Below are positions 27,741 to 38,254 of a stretch of 64,000 nt of DNA, piece by piece (position 1 is the first letter of the stretch; every line of letters begins with the position of its first letter). The translations under genes were made by a program, and so were the position numbers. The notes below the pieces were generated by a model, which saw nothing but the letters and a program-made list of their open reading frames with translations, was not told the DNA's origin and ran no database searches. The DNA is from Arenibacter palladensis (GTDB lineage: Bacteria; Bacteroidota; Bacteroidia; Flavobacteriales; Flavobacteriaceae), in NCBI RefSeq assembly GCF_900129275.1, contig NZ_FQUX01000003.1:62001-126000 (forward strand), given 5' to 3'.

Positions 27741-29270
27741 ATGAATAAAATCCACACCATGGAAATAACCAAAACTTCCACATACTACCTTTTATTGCTT
27801 TTAACGGTTATGCTCGGCAGTTGTAAAAAAGAAACCGAGAAAAAACCGACCCAAATTAATACTGGAGAGTTGTTATTCAATTCTTCCAACAAGGAATTGG
27901 ACAAGGCTTTCAGCTGGGCTAAGAACAAAGCCCTGTCCTACGCCCATGACAATGATGACCCGGTTGGGTACTGGTATGAGGCTGCATTACCTGACCGTGA
28001 AGCGTTTTGCATGAGGGATGTTTCCCATCAAGCGATAGGTGCGGAAATATTGGGATTGGGGAAACATAATTTAAATATGTTCCTGAAATTCGCCCAAAAC
28101 ATTAGTGAAGAAAAGGATTACTGTAGCTATTGGGAAATCAATAGATATGATAAACCTGCTCCGGTAGACTACGAAAATGACAAGGATTTTTGGTACAACC
28201 TGCCCGCCAACTTTGATGTAACCTATAACGCCTTCCGACTTTATAAATGGACAGGAAACAAGGAGTACCTTGATAATCCTGATCTCATTAATTTCTATGA
28301 ACTTAGTCTTAATGAATACGTAGACCGATGGGAATTGGGTTGGGACAAGATCTTAAACCGAAGTCGCTCCCTACATGCACCAGAGAATCCTGAAAAAAGC
28401 AGGTTTGGAAACAAGCGGGGCATTCCTACATACAACGAAGGTGGCCGGGGAGAAACTTTGTTGGGAATAGATATGTCCGCCTCCATTGTAGCCGCATATA
28501 AGTCCTACTCCGAGATGTTAAAGCTTAGGAATGATTTGCCCCAGTCCGAAAAATATGCCGAAAAGGCCCGTCAAGAGCAGGAATTCCTAGATCGGTATTG
28601 GTGGGATCCCGAAAGGAAAGAATACCGCTCTATACTTTATGATGACGGTAACTTCGATTATTTTATGGTAGGTGAAGATCAGGCTTTTCTACATTATCTC
28701 TTTTATTTTGATGCCATCCAGGACGATTCCAAAATATTGGATCTGGTTGGGAAATACGAAACCCATTTCGGTAAATTAATTGTGGAATTAAAGTCTTATT
28801 TGCCCATCATATTCTATGAAAACAACAAAGCTGCGCTGGCCAACAAGATGATCATTAATTTGTGCAGTCCCTTAAACCCTAGAAGGGCCTATCCAGAGAA
28901 TTCCTATACCGTAATTGAGCATATCACCAGAGGTTTAATGGGCATTGACGCGGATGCTGCCACCAATGGATTTATAAGCCTTTCCCGACTCGATAAAAAA
29001 AATGATTGGGCAGAAATTATGAACGTTCCCTTACTCTCCAATAAAATTAGCGTAAAACATTATGGAAAAACCAAAACAACGGCCCATAATGTTAATGGCG
29101 GTACCATAAAATGGATTGCCAAAATACCGGGTGTCCATGAATTTTTATTTGTAAACGGGGAAAAAACAAACTGTACCACAGAGAAAAATGTACCACAGCC
29201 ATATTCCTATCTTACCATAGACCTCAAAAAAGACGAAACGGCCACGGTATCCACAACGCCAGAATCCTAA
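27741..29270 (+). CDS. six-hairpin (alpha/alpha)6 glycosidase-like lipoprotein
   Basis: The protein has 509 residues with a lipobox VMLGSC. A second ATG at 27759 gives a more usual lipoprotein N-terminus. The body has repeated alpha-hairpin segments with WYEAALPDREAFCMRDVSHQ, DFWYNLPANFDVTYNAFRLYKWTGN, RYWWDPERKEYRS and GEDQAFLHYLFYFDA. These are typical of trehalase, GH63 or glucoamylase-like barrels, with several candidate acidic catalytic residues. No single CAZy family was recognisable. It is probably outer-membrane-attached sugar cleavage. Confidence 0.65.
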   Translation: MNKIHTMEITKTSTYYLLLLLTVMLGSCKKETEKKPTQINTGELLFNSSNKELDKAFSWAKNKALSYAHDNDDPVGYWYEAALPDREAFCMRDVSHQAIGAEILGLGKHNLNMFLKFAQNISEEKDYCSYWEINRYDKPAPVDYENDKDFWYNLPANFDVTYNAFRLYKWTGNKEYLDNPDLINFYELSLNEYVDRWELGWDKILNRSRSLHAPENPEKSRFGNKRGIPTYNEGGRGETLLGIDMSASIVAAYKSYSEMLKLRNDLPQSEKYAEKARQEQEFLDRYWWDPERKEYRSILYDDGNFDYFMVGEDQAFLHYLFYFDAIQDDSKILDLVGKYETHFGKLIVELKSYLPIIFYENNKAALANKMIINLCSPLNPRRAYPENSYTVIEHITRGLMGIDADAATNGFISLSRLDKKNDWAEIMNVPLLSNKISVKHYGKTKTTAHNVNGGTIKWIAKIPGVHEFLFVNGEKTNCTTEKNVPQPYSYLTIDLKKDETATVSTTPES

Positions 29271-29444
29271 TAGAAAATAGAACTGCTTAATATGGGTAAT
29301 TTGATGTTAACATAATATAAAATGACCATTGTCATATTTCAAAAGAAAAAATCACCTTAGGTTTATTCCCGCTTATTACTATCATAAAATGTAATATACC
29401 TTGAGCACCTCACTGAATACCCTTGACTACCATTTGATTCTACT

Positions 29445-31094
29445 ATGAACAAAGAATTTATTCCTAAGTTGTTCTCTCTTTTAAAAGAGGGAATTTCAAA
29501 GGAAACCATTACAAAAGATGTACTTTCTGGACTTATTGTGGGCATAGTAGCCCTTCCTTTGGCAATCGCCTTTGCCATAGCTTCCGGAGTATCGCCGGAA
29601 AAAGGAATCGTTACGGCTATTATTGCCGGGATAATCATTTCTACATTTGGGGGCAGTAGGGTCCAAATTGGAGGCCCCACGGGAGCTTTTATCGTAATCG
29701 TATACGGAATTGTTCAGGAATTTGGGGTTAATGGGCTTACCATAGCCACTTTTATGGCCGGATTTATCATCATTGGCCTGGGACTGGCCCGCTTGGGAAA
29801 CTTATTAAAATTTATTCCTTATTCCCTGATCGTTGGATTTACCAGTGGTATAGCCCTGATTATTTTTTCCTCCCAGATCAATGATTTCTTCGGACTTCAA
29901 ATAGCCAAAGTACCGGCCGACTTTATGGATAAATGGGTGGTATATTTTGAAAACATCGACAAGATCAACGGGTATGCCATTGCCATCGCTGCCGGAACGG
30001 TGATCATTACCCTTTATTTCCAAAAGTTGATCAAGAAAATTCCAGGTTCCATAGTGGCCATCCTATTGTCCACTATTGTGGTCCAGATTTTCGGGATTCC
30101 TGTGGATACCATTGAAAGCAACTTTGGGGAGATCCCAAATCATTTGAGCATGCCCAGCCTTCCCAATGTGGATTACGCTACCGTGAAGTCGCTCATCCAA
30201 CCCGCTTTTGCCATCGCCTTATTGGGCGGTATAGAATCCCTGCTGTCTGCTGTGGTTTCGGACTCTATGATAGGCGGTAAACATCGTTCCAATATGGAAT
30301 TGATAGCACAGGGCGCTGCCAACATATGCTCTGCCATCTTTGGGGGCATCCCTGCTACTGGGGCCATTGCAAGAACTGCCACCAATGTAAAGAATGGGGG
30401 CAGAACGCCAATTGCGGGCATTGTACATGCATTGGTGCTCTTATCCATTATGCTATTATTTGCCCCCTACGCCAAGTTGATCCCCCTTTCCTGTCTGGCC
30501 GGAATATTAATGGTGGTAGCCTATCATATGAGCGAATGGCGACAATTTAGATCCATTTTAAAGGGAAATAGAATGGATATCATCATTCTTTTGAGCACCT
30601 TCTTCCTAACGGTCATTTTTGATCTAGTGATAGCTATTGAAATTGGGATAGTGCTTTCCAGTTTTATGTTTATGAAAAGGATGAGCGAATCCGTCTTGGT
30701 CGAAAAAATCACTGCGGATAATATTAACGGCGAACATTTGTTCGACGATGAATTGTTGGAGCTCCCCAAAAACGTGCTGTTATATGAAATTAACGGACCT
30801 TTGTTTTTTGGTGCAGCCCGGCAATTTCAGGAAACCATATCCAATACCCACCTACAACCAAAGGTCATTATAATTAGGATGCGTTATGTTCCCTTGATCG
30901 ATGCCACCGGATATCAAAGCTTAAAGGAGATCATAAAATCCTATAGGGCCAAGGGAATAAAAGTGATCCTCTCTGGAATAAACGAAGAAACCAAAAAGGA
31001 TTTTGAGAAGAATGAAATGTTCTTAGTACTGGAAGAAGAGTATATCCTAAAGCATATTAATGAGGCTTTGGATAAGGCCAAATCCTTTAAGTAA
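29445..31094 (+). CDS. SulP family anion transporter with STAS domain
   Basis: The protein has 549 residues. A membrane domain of about 11 helices starts at residue 25 with DVLSGLIVGIVALPLAIAFAIASGV, followed by GPTGAFIVIVYGI and ALLGGIESLLSAVVSDSM. A C-terminal STAS domain (NVLLYEINGPLFFGAARQFQETI, then IPLID-type MRYVPLIDATGYQSLKEI) follows. It transports sulfate, bicarbonate or a dicarboxylate; BicA-like or DauA-like activity cannot be separated by eye. Confidence 0.9.
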   Translation: MNKEFIPKLFSLLKEGISKETITKDVLSGLIVGIVALPLAIAFAIASGVSPEKGIVTAIIAGIIISTFGGSRVQIGGPTGAFIVIVYGIVQEFGVNGLTIATFMAGFIIIGLGLARLGNLLKFIPYSLIVGFTSGIALIIFSSQINDFFGLQIAKVPADFMDKWVVYFENIDKINGYAIAIAAGTVIITLYFQKLIKKIPGSIVAILLSTIVVQIFGIPVDTIESNFGEIPNHLSMPSLPNVDYATVKSLIQPAFAIALLGGIESLLSAVVSDSMIGGKHRSNMELIAQGAANICSAIFGGIPATGAIARTATNVKNGGRTPIAGIVHALVLLSIMLLFAPYAKLIPLSCLAGILMVVAYHMSEWRQFRSILKGNRMDIIILLSTFFLTVIFDLVIAIEIGIVLSSFMFMKRMSESVLVEKITADNINGEHLFDDELLELPKNVLLYEINGPLFFGAARQFQETISNTHLQPKVIIIRMRYVPLIDATGYQSLKEIIKSYRAKGIKVILSGINEETKKDFEKNEMFLVLEEEYILKHINEALDKAKSFK

Positions 31095-31617
31095 TTTACC
31101 TCAAACATCTTAGGATCAAGGATGGTGTAATTGCCTTTAATTATCCAAAATCCCGTAGAAGTTTCAGTATCACTGTAGTGAAACCACGCAAAACCCAATA
31201 CTTTAAAACCCTTTTTGTTTCCTAGGGAAAAGCTTCAATTAGCCCTTCACAAATAATGGAGAGAAAATCCGGTTAAAAAAAACACCTACAACTCTCTGAT
31301 TAAAAGTAGATTGTTAAAAAATTCTTCATCGCTTTAATCGAAAAATTCACTAATTTTAGTATGGACTGCGGAGTATACAATGATAACAACCAACAACTAA
31401 GCCTACCGTATGACCAATGGACAACCAATGATAAAATTCTTTCTTAAAATTTATCCCCCACATTTTTAGAATTTAATATTGAACAAGAACTACGGTGTAT
31501 TGCGTAAAATAATACCGATTTACGGAATACTGGCCAAGGTGTGTAGATAACAATTTCAATAAAAAATAAAACGTTCCCACATATTGAGTACACTTTGTTT
31601 AATTAATTATAATTAAG
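31095..31617. other. 523-bp gap
   Basis: The stretch is AT-rich without repeats or a supported gene. A 28-codon frame at 31361 has no supporting feature. It presumably contains the cytochrome gene's promoter. Confidence 0.4.
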
Positions 31618-32574
31618 ATGAAAAAAGTATTTAAAATTGTTGGTATCGGACTAGGAGTTATTGTTCTTTTAATTGCCATTGCATTGATCTTTATCAGTGC
31701 CAGCGAAATTCCTTCCTATGAAGTTGAAAAAGTTGATTTTAAGGTAAAAAGTAGTCCAGAAGCGATAGCAAGGGGCGAAAAATTAGCCGTTATGTTGTGT
31801 GCCAGTTGCCATATAAACCATCAAACCAATAAACTTACCGGACAAAAGATGATGGATGCGCCACCGGAATTTGGAGAAATATATTCCCAGAACATTACCC
31901 AGGACAAAACCTATGGTATTGGGGATTGGACAGATGGCGAACTGGTATATCTTCTAAGAACGGGTATAAAAAGGGATGGAAAATACAGTCCTCCCTATAT
32001 GGCAAAATTACCGCATATGGCCGATGAGGATATTAATGCCATTATCTCGTTTTTAAGATCGGACCACCCTATGGTCAATGCCGATCCCACACCCGATATC
32101 CCACCCATGCCTTCATTATTGACCAAACTCTTATGTAGGGTGGCTTTTAAACCCCTTCCTATGCCCACAGAAGCAATTCCCCTGCCCAATGAAAACGACC
32201 CCGTGGAATTGGGCAAATACCTGGCTCATAATCTGGATTGTTTTGCCTGCCACTCGGCCGACTTTAAAACCAACGATTTATTAAATCCGGAATTAAGTGA
32301 AGGGTACTTTGCAGGCGGTAATAAACCCTTGGATCTGCAGGGAAGGGTAATGCTTACCTCCAACTTAACACCGGACAAGGAAACTGGAATTGGCAACTGG
32401 AGCAAGGAAGATTTTATAAATGCACTTAAGTATGGGCAGAAAAAGGGTGAAAAGGCCCTGACCTACCCCATGCTGCCCTATCCTCAACTTACCGATGCCG
32501 AAGCCGGGGCCATTTTTGAATACCTACAGACCATACCTTCTATAAAGAACAAAGTGGAGCGGTCCATTTACTAA
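31618..32574 (+). CDS. di-haem c-type cytochrome, membrane-anchored
   Basis: The protein has 318 residues with one N-terminal membrane helix (residues about 5-28). Two c-type haem sites are visible: CASCH at residues 61-65 and CFACH at 208-212. Downstream methionines in the LPHM and YPMLPYP segments may be axial ligands. The LxxY-type PxxxP blocks fit periplasmic electron carriers that serve dehydrogenases. No partner gene is next door. Confidence 0.88.
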   Translation: MKKVFKIVGIGLGVIVLLIAIALIFISASEIPSYEVEKVDFKVKSSPEAIARGEKLAVMLCASCHINHQTNKLTGQKMMDAPPEFGEIYSQNITQDKTYGIGDWTDGELVYLLRTGIKRDGKYSPPYMAKLPHMADEDINAIISFLRSDHPMVNADPTPDIPPMPSLLTKLLCRVAFKPLPMPTEAIPLPNENDPVELGKYLAHNLDCFACHSADFKTNDLLNPELSEGYFAGGNKPLDLQGRVMLTSNLTPDKETGIGNWSKEDFINALKYGQKKGEKALTYPMLPYPQLTDAEAGAIFEYLQTIPSIKNKVERSIY

Positions 32575-32777
32575 AATGCATAGCCAAATCCCAAGGATGC
32601 GTAAATCTGTCCATTAGGTAACCAATGAAGTAAACTTGGGAGTTATATTACAATTTAAAGGAATTGGTACAGGCTTGGGAAATAATGCCACTCAATCCGT
32701 ATTAATATCATTCCTAAATGCCCTAATTGAATATGGTCTTTAGCCTAAGTTGTCGTAAATTACCCTAAAGGTAAATT

Positions 32778-33314
32778 ATGAAGTATCTTTTGGCCACTTT
32801 AGTTATTATGACACTTATGACCTCAAAAATAATTTTCGATTTCAACAAAAATTCCAACATCAAGGAATGGAGAATTGTGAATGATGGGGTCATGGGTGGC
32901 TTATCGGTAGGCAGCTTTACCTTGAGCCCTGACGGACATGGATTATTTGCGGGCAAAATCTCTTTGGAAAACAATGGTGGATTCTCTTCTGTCCGTTACA
33001 GATTTGACAAACTACAAGTAACGACTGATAGTTACATTAGCATTCAGCTCAAAGGCGACGGGAAGAAATATCAATTTAGGGTAAAGGACGATTCCAGCAC
33101 TTATTATTCCTATATCACTACCTTTCCAACTTCCGGGGAATGGGAAGAAATAAGGGTATCGCTCAAAGATATGTACCCTTCTTTTCGGGGCAGAAAATTG
33201 GACCTGCCCAATTTTTCAAAAGAATACATTGAGGAAATCGTCTTTCTGTTTGGGAACAAAAGAACTGAAAACTTTCAATTGTTGATCGATAAAATAGTAT
33301 TGCATCAACCCTAG
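32778..33314 (+). CDS. CIA30 family protein (complex I intermediate-associated type)
   Basis: The protein has 178 residues. The start is a hydrophobic segment (KYLLATLVIMTLM), possibly an uncleaved signal. The domain reads EWRIVNDGVMGGLSVGSFTL, FSSVRYRF and YIS-type QLKGDGKKYQFRVKD, all typical of the CIA30/Carb-binding-like family. In bacteria these proteins are of unknown function; the fold resembles a carbohydrate-binding jelly roll. Confidence 0.85.
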   Translation: MKYLLATLVIMTLMTSKIIFDFNKNSNIKEWRIVNDGVMGGLSVGSFTLSPDGHGLFAGKISLENNGGFSSVRYRFDKLQVTTDSYISIQLKGDGKKYQFRVKDDSSTYYSYITTFPTSGEWEEIRVSLKDMYPSFRGRKLDLPNFSKEYIEEIVFLFGNKRTENFQLLIDKIVLHQP

Positions 33315-33533
33315 TCCTAGGACCGTGTATTGAAAAAATATAAAATTCCTTTTAATTCGATTACAATTCCGCTACCAACCATATTACTGGAAACAGTTGT
33401 GGACTTTCTACCCAACTTGAAACCATAAATATTTGTTACATTTATCGGAGTACTATCTCCTTATGCAAATTCCCTGTGTATTTTCTTGAGGAACATTTTA
33501 ATAATAACCTAATACACTATTTTTTAAACAACT

Positions 33534-34937
33534 ATGAAAGTATTGAAAACCTTATTATTGGCATTGCTATTAAGCACTGCCACTGTCTCCTTTGCACAAA
33601 TACAGTTACCGGCCTTTTTTGGGGACCACATGGTCTTGCAGCAGAAAGACAATGTTTCCATTTGGGGAACCGATAAACCCAATACCAAAATTAAAATAAC
33701 AGCTAGCTGGGGGGAAGAAGCCTCCGCATCTGCCAATGCCCAAGGGCAATGGAAACTAAAGATTAAAACACCTTCCTATGGCGGACCTTACACCCTAAAC
33801 ATTAAGGGTAGCAATGAAGCTGAGCTTAAAAATGTGATGATCGGGGAGGTTTGGTTGTGTTCTGGGCAATCCAACATGGAAATGCCCGTAAAAGGATTTA
33901 ACAACCAACCCATAAATGGTAGCAACGAGGCCATTTTAAACTCCAAGAACAGCCAGATACGCCTGTTTACCGTAAAAAGAGCCAGCAGTTTGGAACCTCT
34001 GACAAATGTGGAAGGAAAATGGGCCGAGGCCAGTCCGGCAACCGTAAAGGACTTTAGTGCCACTGCCTACTTCTTTGGAAAAAAACTGAATACCCTCTTG
34101 AACATACCCATAGGACTTATACATACCTCTTGGGGCGGGTCCAATGTGGAAACCTGGATGGATAAGGAGACGCTTTCCCAATTCAGTACCATAGAGCTTC
34201 CAAGTAAACTTCCAGAAGGAGCACCACAGCGCACCCCTACCCTATTGTTCAATGCCATGATCAACCCCTTGATAGGGTACAACATAAAGGGAGCCATTTG
34301 GTACCAGGGAGAATCCAACAGAGGCAGGGCCGAGGAATACAGTCGACTGTTCCCCACTATGATCAAAACTTGGAGGGAAAAGTGGCAACAGGGCCAATTT
34401 CCATTTTACTTCGTACAAATTGCTCCTTATGGCTATGATGGCGGCAATGCAGGCTATGTTAGGGAGGCACAATTGCACACTATGAAAACGGTTGAGAACA
34501 CTGGTATGGCTGTAACTATGGACATTGGAGATTGTGATTATATACACCCTAGGGAGAAAAAATTGGTAAGTGATAGATTGGCCCTGTGGGCACTTTCAAG
34601 GGATTACGGCTTGGAAGGTTTTGCCTATAGTGGTCCTGTGTATAAAAAAATAGAAGAAATTAAAGAGGGCAAGGTAACGTTGTCCTTTGACTATATTGAG
34701 AACGGTCTCTCCAGTTACGGACAGCCATTAATTGGCTTTGAAGTGGCCGGTGCGGACAAAGTCTTTCATCCTGCCAAAGCCAAAATTAATGGGGACAAGA
34801 GCCTTAGTGTTTGGGCAGAAGGGGTTACAAACCCCGTTGCCGTTAGGTATGCATTTAGCAATTGCGAGGCTGGCAGTTTGTTCAATACGGAAGGCTTACC
34901 AGCATCATCCTTTAGGACAGATACTTGGGAAAAATAA
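33534..34937 (+). CDS. secreted sialate O-acetylesterase (SASA domain)
   Basis: The protein has 467 residues with a signal peptide ending TVSFAQ. The family start LPAFFGDHMVLQQ and the GDSL-type serine motif CSGQSNMEMPV identify it, and IWYQGESNR plus IHPREK supply the later catalytic His/Asp region. It should remove O-acetyl groups from sialic acid or from xylan/plant sugars outside the cytoplasm. It is one of several carbohydrate-active genes in the first half of the window. Confidence 0.9.
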   Translation: MKVLKTLLLALLLSTATVSFAQIQLPAFFGDHMVLQQKDNVSIWGTDKPNTKIKITASWGEEASASANAQGQWKLKIKTPSYGGPYTLNIKGSNEAELKNVMIGEVWLCSGQSNMEMPVKGFNNQPINGSNEAILNSKNSQIRLFTVKRASSLEPLTNVEGKWAEASPATVKDFSATAYFFGKKLNTLLNIPIGLIHTSWGGSNVETWMDKETLSQFSTIELPSKLPEGAPQRTPTLLFNAMINPLIGYNIKGAIWYQGESNRGRAEEYSRLFPTMIKTWREKWQQGQFPFYFVQIAPYGYDGGNAGYVREAQLHTMKTVENTGMAVTMDIGDCDYIHPREKKLVSDRLALWALSRDYGLEGFAYSGPVYKKIEEIKEGKVTLSFDYIENGLSSYGQPLIGFEVAGADKVFHPAKAKINGDKSLSVWAEGVTNPVAVRYAFSNCEAGSLFNTEGLPASSFRTDTWEK

Positions 34938-34956
34938 TTTCATGAAAAAATGATGC

Positions 34957-34990
34957 TTAGGGTACAACTCCTTGCAGTTCTGTGCCCTAA
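34957..34990 (+). terminator. hairpin after the acetylesterase gene
   Basis: TTAGGGTACA and TGTGCCCTAA pair over 10 bp with one mismatch around a 14-base loop, 20 bp after the stop. The T-run is weak. Confidence 0.4.
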
Positions 34991-35235
34991 TCATCAATGT
35001 TTCTACCCTTATGGTAATTAGGTAGCACCGCACCCATACACAATCTTAGTCAAGCTGGATTATAAATAAATTGGAACAGATAACGCACCTTGTCCCAAAG
35101 CTATTTCCCTTTTAAGCATCTCACTCCTACCTATTAAGTCTATCAAGGTTCAATGCCTATATTACCCCAATTAAGAACAAGGAAATGAACTAGATTTAAT
35201 AGACAATTATGGTGGGCAAAAACCTAAAAAGTGCA

Positions 35236-35583
35236 TTAGGCTTTTTTATAAAATAAATACATCCATATTGTCCTGGACAACCTAAAATTGAAGGCACTAC
35301 TTAAGAGGGCTATACCTACCACACATAAAAATATATAGATTACAGGAATTTTAAGAATTGCCCATGTAATCACAAAACAGGCGATCATTTCAGCGCAGGC
35401 CAAGGCATAACTAACAAACATTGCCCCAAAGAAAAAGCCAGGTTCCACTTCAAATTTATAATTGCAAATTTTGCATCTTTTTCCCATTACGGGCATCTTA
35501 AAAAGTAATGAACTCCCCTTGGCACTAAAAATATCACCCTTTTTGCAATGGGGACATTTACCTTTAAACATGCTTATAATCAT
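35236..35583 (-). CDS. DUF983 family zinc-ribbon membrane protein
   Basis: The protein has 115 residues. Two Cys pairs, CPHCKKGDIF and RCKICNYKFE, form a zinc-ribbon motif before two membrane helices (MFVSYALACAEMIACF and YIFLCVVGIALLSS). This is the DUF983 layout common in Bacteroidota. Function is not known. It is divergent from the AraC gene at 35689. Confidence 0.86.
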   Translation of the reverse strand: MIISMFKGKCPHCKKGDIFSAKGSSLLFKMPVMGKRCKICNYKFEVEPGFFFGAMFVSYALACAEMIACFVITWAILKIPVIYIFLCVVGIALLSSAFNFRLSRTIWMYLFYKKA

Positions 35584-35688
35584 AATGATATGGTAAAATT
35601 ATATTGCAAATTTAGGACATCCCTCCAAAAATAAAATTATCCCATTATCACCATTATTTGTACATTTCGGACATTTAGACCCATCGGC

Positions 35689-36564
35689 ATGAAAAAAATT
35701 CCAATTCTTGACATTAAACAATTTGAGCATAAGGCCCAGCTAGAGGATTTTTACAGCAATGACCTAGAAATCCACTTAAAAAATAATAGGGATTTTTTTC
35801 ACAAACCCCACAGACATAACTTTTTCCTTTGTGTATTGTTTACCCAAGGATCGGGTATACATGAAATAGATTTTGAAACCTATGCCGTAAAACCAGGCTG
35901 TGTTTTTTTTCTTAGACCTGGACAGACCCATTTTTGGCAATTCAACACTAGTCCACAGGGCTATATCTTTTTTCATACCCAAGAGTTCTTTGAGCTTCAT
36001 TTTACCAATACCAAACTAGACCAATTTCCTTTTTATTACTCATTTAAAAACCCACCAATTGTGAACATTACCTTGGACCAAATCCTAACCGTGAAATCCC
36101 AGTTCATGGAAATAAATCAGGAATATTACTCCGATCTCCCCTTAAAAAGACAAAAATTGGCGAGTCTATTAAATACTGTCTATATTGATCTTTCCCGCCA
36201 TTATATAGAACTGGAGCCAAAAAAGGAGGTAGTCTCCATGTCATATATCAGCACGCTTAGGGCGTTGGAAAAATTAATTGATCTATATTACAAAGAACAG
36301 AAATCGGCCAAATTTTACGCAGAGGCCTTAAATATTAGCAGCAAGCATTTAAATAGAATTTTAAGAACCACCTTAAACAAAACCACCACCCAAATCATTT
36401 CTGAACGCGTAATGCTCGAAGCCAAGAGACTTATGGTCCATAGCTATAATACCCTAGCAGAAATTTCCGAAATTCTAGGCTATGAAGATTATGCACATTT
36501 TTCGAAAGTATTTAAGAAAAATAGCGGTATTACCCCCAAATCGTTCAAAAGGAATTATAGTTGA
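35689..36564 (+). CDS. AraC family transcriptional regulator
   Basis: The protein has 291 residues. An N-terminal cupin-like ligand domain (HKPHRHNFFLCVLF, KPGCVFFLRPGQTHFWQF) is followed by the AraC double helix-turn-helix: ALNISSKHLNRILRTTLNKTT and EISEILGYEDYAHFSKVFKKNSG. The ligand is unknown. Its likely targets are nearby, but no clear operon partner is downstream. Confidence 0.9.
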   Translation: MKKIPILDIKQFEHKAQLEDFYSNDLEIHLKNNRDFFHKPHRHNFFLCVLFTQGSGIHEIDFETYAVKPGCVFFLRPGQTHFWQFNTSPQGYIFFHTQEFFELHFTNTKLDQFPFYYSFKNPPIVNITLDQILTVKSQFMEINQEYYSDLPLKRQKLASLLNTVYIDLSRHYIELEPKKEVVSMSYISTLRALEKLIDLYYKEQKSAKFYAEALNISSKHLNRILRTTLNKTTTQIISERVMLEAKRLMVHSYNTLAEISEILGYEDYAHFSKVFKKNSGITPKSFKRNYS

Positions 36565-36607
36565 ACAAGCTAAATTTCAACAGGATGAACTGCTTGGAAG
36601 CAGCCTT

Positions 36608-36991
36608 TCATGGTTCAAAATACGCTTTCATAGGTTCAAAATAATGTTCCTGCCATCCCTGAATATAATGTTCGCCATCTTCAGGAACTTTGCTATGTAT
36701 TAAAGTCAATTCGGTTACACAATCGGTCTCCGAAAGGATCACCTCAATTTGCGAATCATCCTCGTTTTCTTTAAAATTATCAGTCCTCCAGGATTGCACA
36801 ATTTTATGGTAGGGTTCCAAAACTAGATTCTCCCCTTTAATGTAGCCGTCCCATGCGGTAAACGGATCGCCAACCTTATCGGAAACGAAGGCCTCACCTC
36901 CGGTCATTTTAGTATGGCCTTGGGTACTAAGCCATGCCTTATAAATTTGTTTTGCCGTGGTATTAAATGTCGTTTTTAAGGTAAATTCCAT
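36608..36991 (-). CDS. SRPBCC/AHSA1 family protein
   Basis: The protein has 127 residues of the START-like SRPBCC fold: LKTTFNTTAKQIYKAWLS, then GDPFTAWDGYIKGENLVLEPYHKIVQSWRTDNF and the C-terminal GWQEHYFEPMKAYFEP helix. AHSA1-like family members bind hydrophobic ligands or activate chaperones. It is convergent with the AraC gene and has only 43 bp of spacing. Confidence 0.88.
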   Translation of the reverse strand: MEFTLKTTFNTTAKQIYKAWLSTQGHTKMTGGEAFVSDKVGDPFTAWDGYIKGENLVLEPYHKIVQSWRTDNFKENEDDSQIEVILSETDCVTELTLIHSKVPEDGEHYIQGWQEHYFEPMKAYFEP

Positions 36992-37208
36992 AGGTGTGGT
37001 TTTTTGGTGTGATTATATTGATTGCCCGATTCTTAAATTTACTAAATAATTTTTGGCGGGTTTAATTCTTTATGGCAATTATGAACCACAGCCCCTTATT
37101 GTTGCCCGATACCCATTCCCTCAGAAGCTAATACGACTCTAGTGACATGGAGCTTTTCAGAATAAGTGGTACCCCAGGAAAGAAATATCGATTTAGATAA
37201 GCTTTTGC

Positions 37209-37216
37209 TAACTTTG
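37209..37216 (+). promoter_or_regulatory. -7 box upstream of rlmF
   Basis: TAACTTTG matches TAnnTTTG and would place the transcript start about 15 bases before the rlmF GTG. No good TTTG -33 element is in position. Confidence 0.35.
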
Positions 37217-37236
37217 CCCTCTTAAGAACCATACCC

Positions 37237-38082
37237 GTGCATCCAAAAAATCCGTTTTCCAAAGCCTACGATTTCGATTTACTTATGCGGCATTCCCCAG
37301 AACTAAGGAAATTTGTCTTTGTAAATGAGTATGGCAACCAAACCATAACTTTTGGAGACCAGCTGGCAGTAAGGGCATTGAATACAGCCCTATTAAAAGC
37401 ACACTATGGACTTGACTATTGGGATATTCCGGAGCAGAATCTCTGTCCCCCAATTCCTGGACGCTTGGATTACCTTTTGCATGTGGCGGACCTGATTCCA
37501 AAGTCCACTCTCCGTTTGTTGGACATTGGTACGGGTGCCAACCTTATCTATCCCATTTTGGCTAACTGTCACTTCCATTGGCAGTGTGCGGCCAGTGAGG
37601 TAGATCTTGATGCCTTAAAAAATGCCCAGGAAATTATTGACGGAAACAGCGTATTGGCCAACATTGACCTTAGGCAACAACGCTTTAAAAACAGCATTTT
37701 AGAACATATAATTAAGCCTGAAGACGAGTTTGACGTAGTGGTCTGCAATCCCCCATTTTTTAAGAACCGTACAGATGCCGAAAAACAAAATCTGCGGAAG
37801 GTGCGGAACCTGCAATTGGAGGACATGGAGCGTCTAAATTTTGGAGGCTTGGCCAACGAGTTGTGGTATAAGGGCGGTGAAGAAGCATTTGTAAAAAAGA
37901 TGGCAGAGGAAAGTGTACAATTTAAAGACCAGGTACATTGGTTCACCTCCTTGGTATCCCAAAAGGAAAACCTAAAAAATATAAAAAGGGCCATTAATAA
38001 AACCCTCCCTACAGATGTCCAGGTTATAGCTATGGAACAGGGCAATAAAAAGAGCAGGTTTGTGGCCTGGACTTTTCGATAG
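37237..38082 (+). CDS. rlmF: 23S rRNA (adenine(1618)-N(6))-methyltransferase
   Basis: The protein has 281 residues starting at a GTG; the next in-frame ATG at 37285 would remove the conserved HPKNPF segment. Typical RlmF blocks are YDFDLLMRHSPELRKFVF, LCPPIPGRLDYLLHVADLI, LLDIGTGANLIYPILA and the catalytic VVCNPPFF. It methylates a single adenine of 23S rRNA in the cytosol. It is not linked to the cassette array, but marks the chromosomal side next to the integrase. Confidence 0.92.
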   Translation: MHPKNPFSKAYDFDLLMRHSPELRKFVFVNEYGNQTITFGDQLAVRALNTALLKAHYGLDYWDIPEQNLCPPIPGRLDYLLHVADLIPKSTLRLLDIGTGANLIYPILANCHFHWQCAASEVDLDALKNAQEIIDGNSVLANIDLRQQRFKNSILEHIIKPEDEFDVVVCNPPFFKNRTDAEKQNLRKVRNLQLEDMERLNFGGLANELWYKGGEEAFVKKMAEESVQFKDQVHWFTSLVSQKENLKNIKRAINKTLPTDVQVIAMEQGNKKSRFVAWTFR

Positions 38083-38099
38083 CAAAACTATCGCGTTTT
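38077..38099 (+). terminator. terminator overlapping the rlmF stop
   Basis: CGATAG and CTATCG form a 6-bp stem around CAAAA, with the stop codon inside the stem, followed by CGTTTTA. Confidence 0.5.
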
Positions 38100-38254
38100 A
38101 AAATAATCTGGATTTGTTATTAGGGATATACAGTCTAGCGCCAAAACTACTGGCATTCCTTATATGCTAAACCCAGTCTTGTTTAAGTAAGCAGCCCACA
38201 AGTCAAAATCCTATATAGTTCTTCACTAACCTTTAACCTTCGTTTAATGTAGCA

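Noticed and set aside
31361-31447. A 28-codon frame in the gap before the cytochrome gene
   Set aside because: No ribosome-site, hydrophobic or conserved pattern was evident.
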